From Pontibacter litorisediminis (GTDB lineage: Bacteria; Bacteroidota; Bacteroidia; Cytophagales; Hymenobacteraceae), in NCBI RefSeq assembly GCF_029360645.1, contig NZ_JARDUA010000004.1, forward strand, positions 310,001-374,000: 64,000 bases of DNA, in the 5' to 3' direction. Positions 62,210 to 64,000 of this stretch are shown here, one piece after another (position 1 is the stretch's first letter; every line of letters starts with the position of its first letter). Under the pieces are notes generated by a model. It did no database searches and had not been told where the DNA came from. It saw only the letters and a list, made by a program, of their open reading frames with translations. The position numbers and the translations under genes were made by a program.

Positions 62210-62704
62210 ATGGAATTAGTAACCCCTGGTATTGGTCTACTTTTCTGGCAGACGGTAACGTTCCTGATCGTTCTGTTCCTGCTTGGTAAGTTTGCTTGGA
62301 AGCCGATCATGAACGCGCTGAACGAGCGTGAGGCTTCTATCGAGAACGCCCTGAGCGCCGCAGAGAAAGCAAAGCTGGAGATGCAGGCGCTGAAAGCCGA
62401 TAACGAGAAGCTGCTGGCTGAGGCCCGCCTGGAGCGCGACAAAATTCTGAAAGAGGCAACGGATGCTGCCAATGGCATTGTGGAAACTGCCAAGCTGAAG
62501 GCCAACGAGGAGGGTGCCCGCATGATTGAGCAGGCCCGTGAGTCGATTGAGAATGAGAAGCGTGCCGCGATCACGGAGGTGAAGAACATGGCTGCCTCTC
62601 TGTCGCTGGAAATTGCCGAGCAGATCCTGCGAAAAGAGCTGAGCGACAAGAACGCGCAGCAGGCACTGGCGCAGGATTATATCCGAGAAGTAACGCTTAA
62701 CTAA
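62210..62704 (+). CDS. atpF: F0F1 ATP synthase subunit b
   Basis: A 164-residue stator subunit. One membrane helix near the N-terminus (LLFWQTVTFLIVLFLLGKFAW) precedes a long charged coiled coil (about 35-150, MNALNEREASIENALSAAEKAKLEMQALKADNEKLLAEARLERD) that dimerises and holds the alpha/beta head. The helix contains the conserved Arg/Lys boundary GKFAWKPI. The gene is 51 bases upstream of atpH. Confidence 0.95.
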   Translation: MELVTPGIGLLFWQTVTFLIVLFLLGKFAWKPIMNALNEREASIENALSAAEKAKLEMQALKADNEKLLAEARLERDKILKEATDAANGIVETAKLKANEEGARMIEQARESIENEKRAAITEVKNMAASLSLEIAEQILRKELSDKNAQQALAQDYIREVTLN

Positions 62705-62755
62705 TAAAGTATAAACGCGGGCTGCCCAGGCAGTGCCGCTGCAACATAAACAACT

Positions 62756-63313
62756 ATGTCAGATATTAGAGTTGCTTCCAGATATGCGAAGTCGCTGATT
62801 GAACTGGCTGAGGAGAAGAAGGTGCTGGAGCAGGTAAATGCAGATATGCAGCTGTTCTCGCAGGTCGTTTCCCAAAACCGTGATTTCAAGCTGCTGCTGC
62901 AGAACCCCATTGTGAAGTCAGACAAAAAGCTGGCGATCATCAACAAGGTTTTCAAAGGCAAGGTGCAGGAGCTGACGCTGGCTTTCTTTAACCTGATCGC
63001 CCGCAAAAACCGTGAGGCTGTGCTGAACGCCGTGGCAACCTCTTTCCAGGAGCAGTACCGCATCAAGCAGGGGATACAAAGCGCAGAAGTTGTTTCTGCG
63101 GTGCCGCTTACGCCTGCCTTGCGCGACGAGCTGGGCCAGAAACTGGTGGCCCAGACTGGCAAGCGCATCGAGCTGGTGGAGCGCGTGGACCCATCGCTCA
63201 TCGGCGGTTTTGTACTGACAGTAGGAGATAAACAAATCGATAGCTCGGTGAGGAACAGTCTTCGCAAGCTTAGAAATCAATTTAAAGACAACCCATACAT
63301 TAATAAACTATAA
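62756..63313 (+). CDS. atpH: F0F1 ATP synthase subunit delta
   Basis: A 185-residue F1 delta (OSCP-type) subunit joining the b stalk to the alpha/beta head. The N-terminal six-helix domain (about 1-105) begins [26 protein letters not shown], and the C-terminal strand/helix part has [61 protein letters not shown]. This last block, with DPSLIGGF, is the family signature. Its stop is 2 bases from the atpA ATG. Confidence 0.95.
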   Translation: MSDIRVASRYAKSLIELAEEKKVLEQVNADMQLFSQVVSQNRDFKLLLQNPIVKSDKKLAIINKVFKGKVQELTLAFFNLIARKNREAVLNAVATSFQEQYRIKQGIQSAEVVSAVPLTPALRDELGQKLVAQTGKRIELVERVDPSLIGGFVLTVGDKQIDSSVRNSLRKLRNQFKDNPYINKL

Positions 63314-63315
63314 TC

Positions 63316-64000
63316 ATGGCAGAAGTAAGACCTGACGAAGTATCAGCCATATTAAGAGAACAGCTATCTAACTTCCGTACCGAGGCGGAACTGGAAGAAG
63401 TAGGTACTGTGCTGCAAGTGGGTGACGGTGTCGCTCGCATCTATGGCCTTTCCAAGGCTCAGTCTGGTGAGCTTTTAGAGTTCGAGAACGGCCTGCAGGC
63501 ACTCGTTCTGAACCTGGAAGAGGACAACGTAGGTGCCGTATTGCTCGGTGACTACAGCGAGATCAAAGAGGGCGCCACTGTAAGAAGAACAAACCGAATT
63601 GCCTCTATCAAAGTAGGCGACGGCATTGTTGGCCGTGTTGTAAATACACTGGGCCAGCCAATCGACGGCAAAGGTCCAATCTCGGGTGAGCTGTATGAGA
63701 TGCCGCTGGAGCGTAAAGCACCAGGCGTAATCTACCGCCAGCCGGTAAACGAGCCGATGCAGACAGGCATCAAGGCGATCGACTCTATGATTCCAATCGG
63801 CCGTGGCCAGCGTGAATTGATCATCGGTGACCGCCAGACAGGAAAGACTGCGGTTGCTATCGATACCATCCTGAACCAGCGTGAATTCTACGACAGAGGC
63901 GAGCCTGTTTTCTGTATCTACGTAGCCGTTGGCCAGAAAGCGTCTACAGTAGCTCAGGTGGTGAAGGCCCTGCAAGAGGGTGGCGCCATGGACTACACGG
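63316..64000 (+). CDS. atpA: F0F1 ATP synthase subunit alpha (cut by window edge)
   Basis: The first 228 codons of F1 alpha, with the ATG at 63316. The visible part has the N-terminal beta-barrel ([52 protein letters not shown]) and the nucleotide-binding region [27 protein letters not shown], with the P-loop GDRQTGKT typical of alpha. The catalytic betas should be encoded elsewhere in Bacteroidota (atpD-atpC), with atpG probably next. Confidence 0.97.
   Translation, partial: MAEVRPDEVSAILREQLSNFRTEAELEEVGTVLQVGDGVARIYGLSKAQSGELLEFENGLQALVLNLEEDNVGAVLLGDYSEIKEGATVRRTNRIASIKVGDGIVGRVVNTLGQPIDGKGPISGELYEMPLERKAPGVIYRQPVNEPMQTGIKAIDSMIPIGRGQRELIIGDRQTGKTAVAIDTILNQREFYDRGEPVFCIYVAVGQKASTVAQVVKALQEGGAMDYT

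Overview
The window looks like chromosomal DNA from an aerobic, fairly GC-rich member of the Bacteroidota, most likely Cytophagales/Hymenobacteraceae (Pontibacter-like). This is inferred from a complete type IX secretion core (porP, gldK-L-M-N, porW/sprE), promoters of the Bacteroidota form TTG-N19-TAnnTTTG, a TonB receptor with a carboxypeptidase-like N-terminal domain, many SPII lipoproteins, a two-step AtpZ/AtpI-like start to the F0F1 operon, and a split F-ATPase cluster. The genus is inference only. No rRNA, tRNA, CRISPR array, prophage or intact insertion sequence is visible.

Layout. 1-9739: an edge gene fragment, a dispersed intergenic repeat (copy A), a YdeI/OmpD-associated protein, a membrane protein, a hydrolase, a site-2 protease, ArfB, an S9 peptidase, a small envelope protein, and three tiny minus-strand genes, two of them clear paralogues. 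9740-18039: cyanophycinase, a flavoprotein, a FadL porin plus GDSL lipoprotein pair behind a textbook promoter, and polA. 18040-25639: two tandem small secreted paralogues, a sigma-54 response regulator convergent with a hybrid histidine kinase, repeat copy B, and a TPM/TPM/LemA membrane operon. 25851-34700: a sugar nucleotidyltransferase, a 2OG-Fe(II) oxygenase, prolyl oligopeptidase, two tandem membrane paralogues, an acyl-ACP thioesterase, a GNAT enzyme and small proteins. 34785-38335: a minus-strand group (His-rich exported protein, TonB receptor, lipoprotein) headed by a perfect 16-bp palindrome, which suggests regulated metal (zinc) uptake. 38572-46887: htpG, a MORN-like lipoprotein, repeat copy C, yraN, and a plus-strand run of sugar-phosphate isomerase, lipB, an unknown, DUF4271 and hemD.

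47050-59769 is the secretion region: porP and gldK-L-M-N on the plus strand, facing a minus-strand operon porW - class A PBP - uvrC. The outer-membrane ring (GldK/N), the inner-membrane motor (GldL/M), a PorP-type protein and the PorW bridging lipoprotein are therefore encoded within about 13 kb, with a peptidoglycan synthase co-transcribed with PorW. 60075-64000 is the start of the ATP synthase operon: atpZ, an AtpI-like gene, atpB, E, F, H and the beginning of atpA.

Three patterns are not explained by the genes. The word AAGTATAA (either strand) is strongly over-represented in genes and spacers. A repeat family of roughly 300-580 bp occurs three times, each copy ending in a REP-like hairpin with a compensatory base change. 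A cluster of about 55-residue proteins shares a conserved YPNLLPVVE tail motif.
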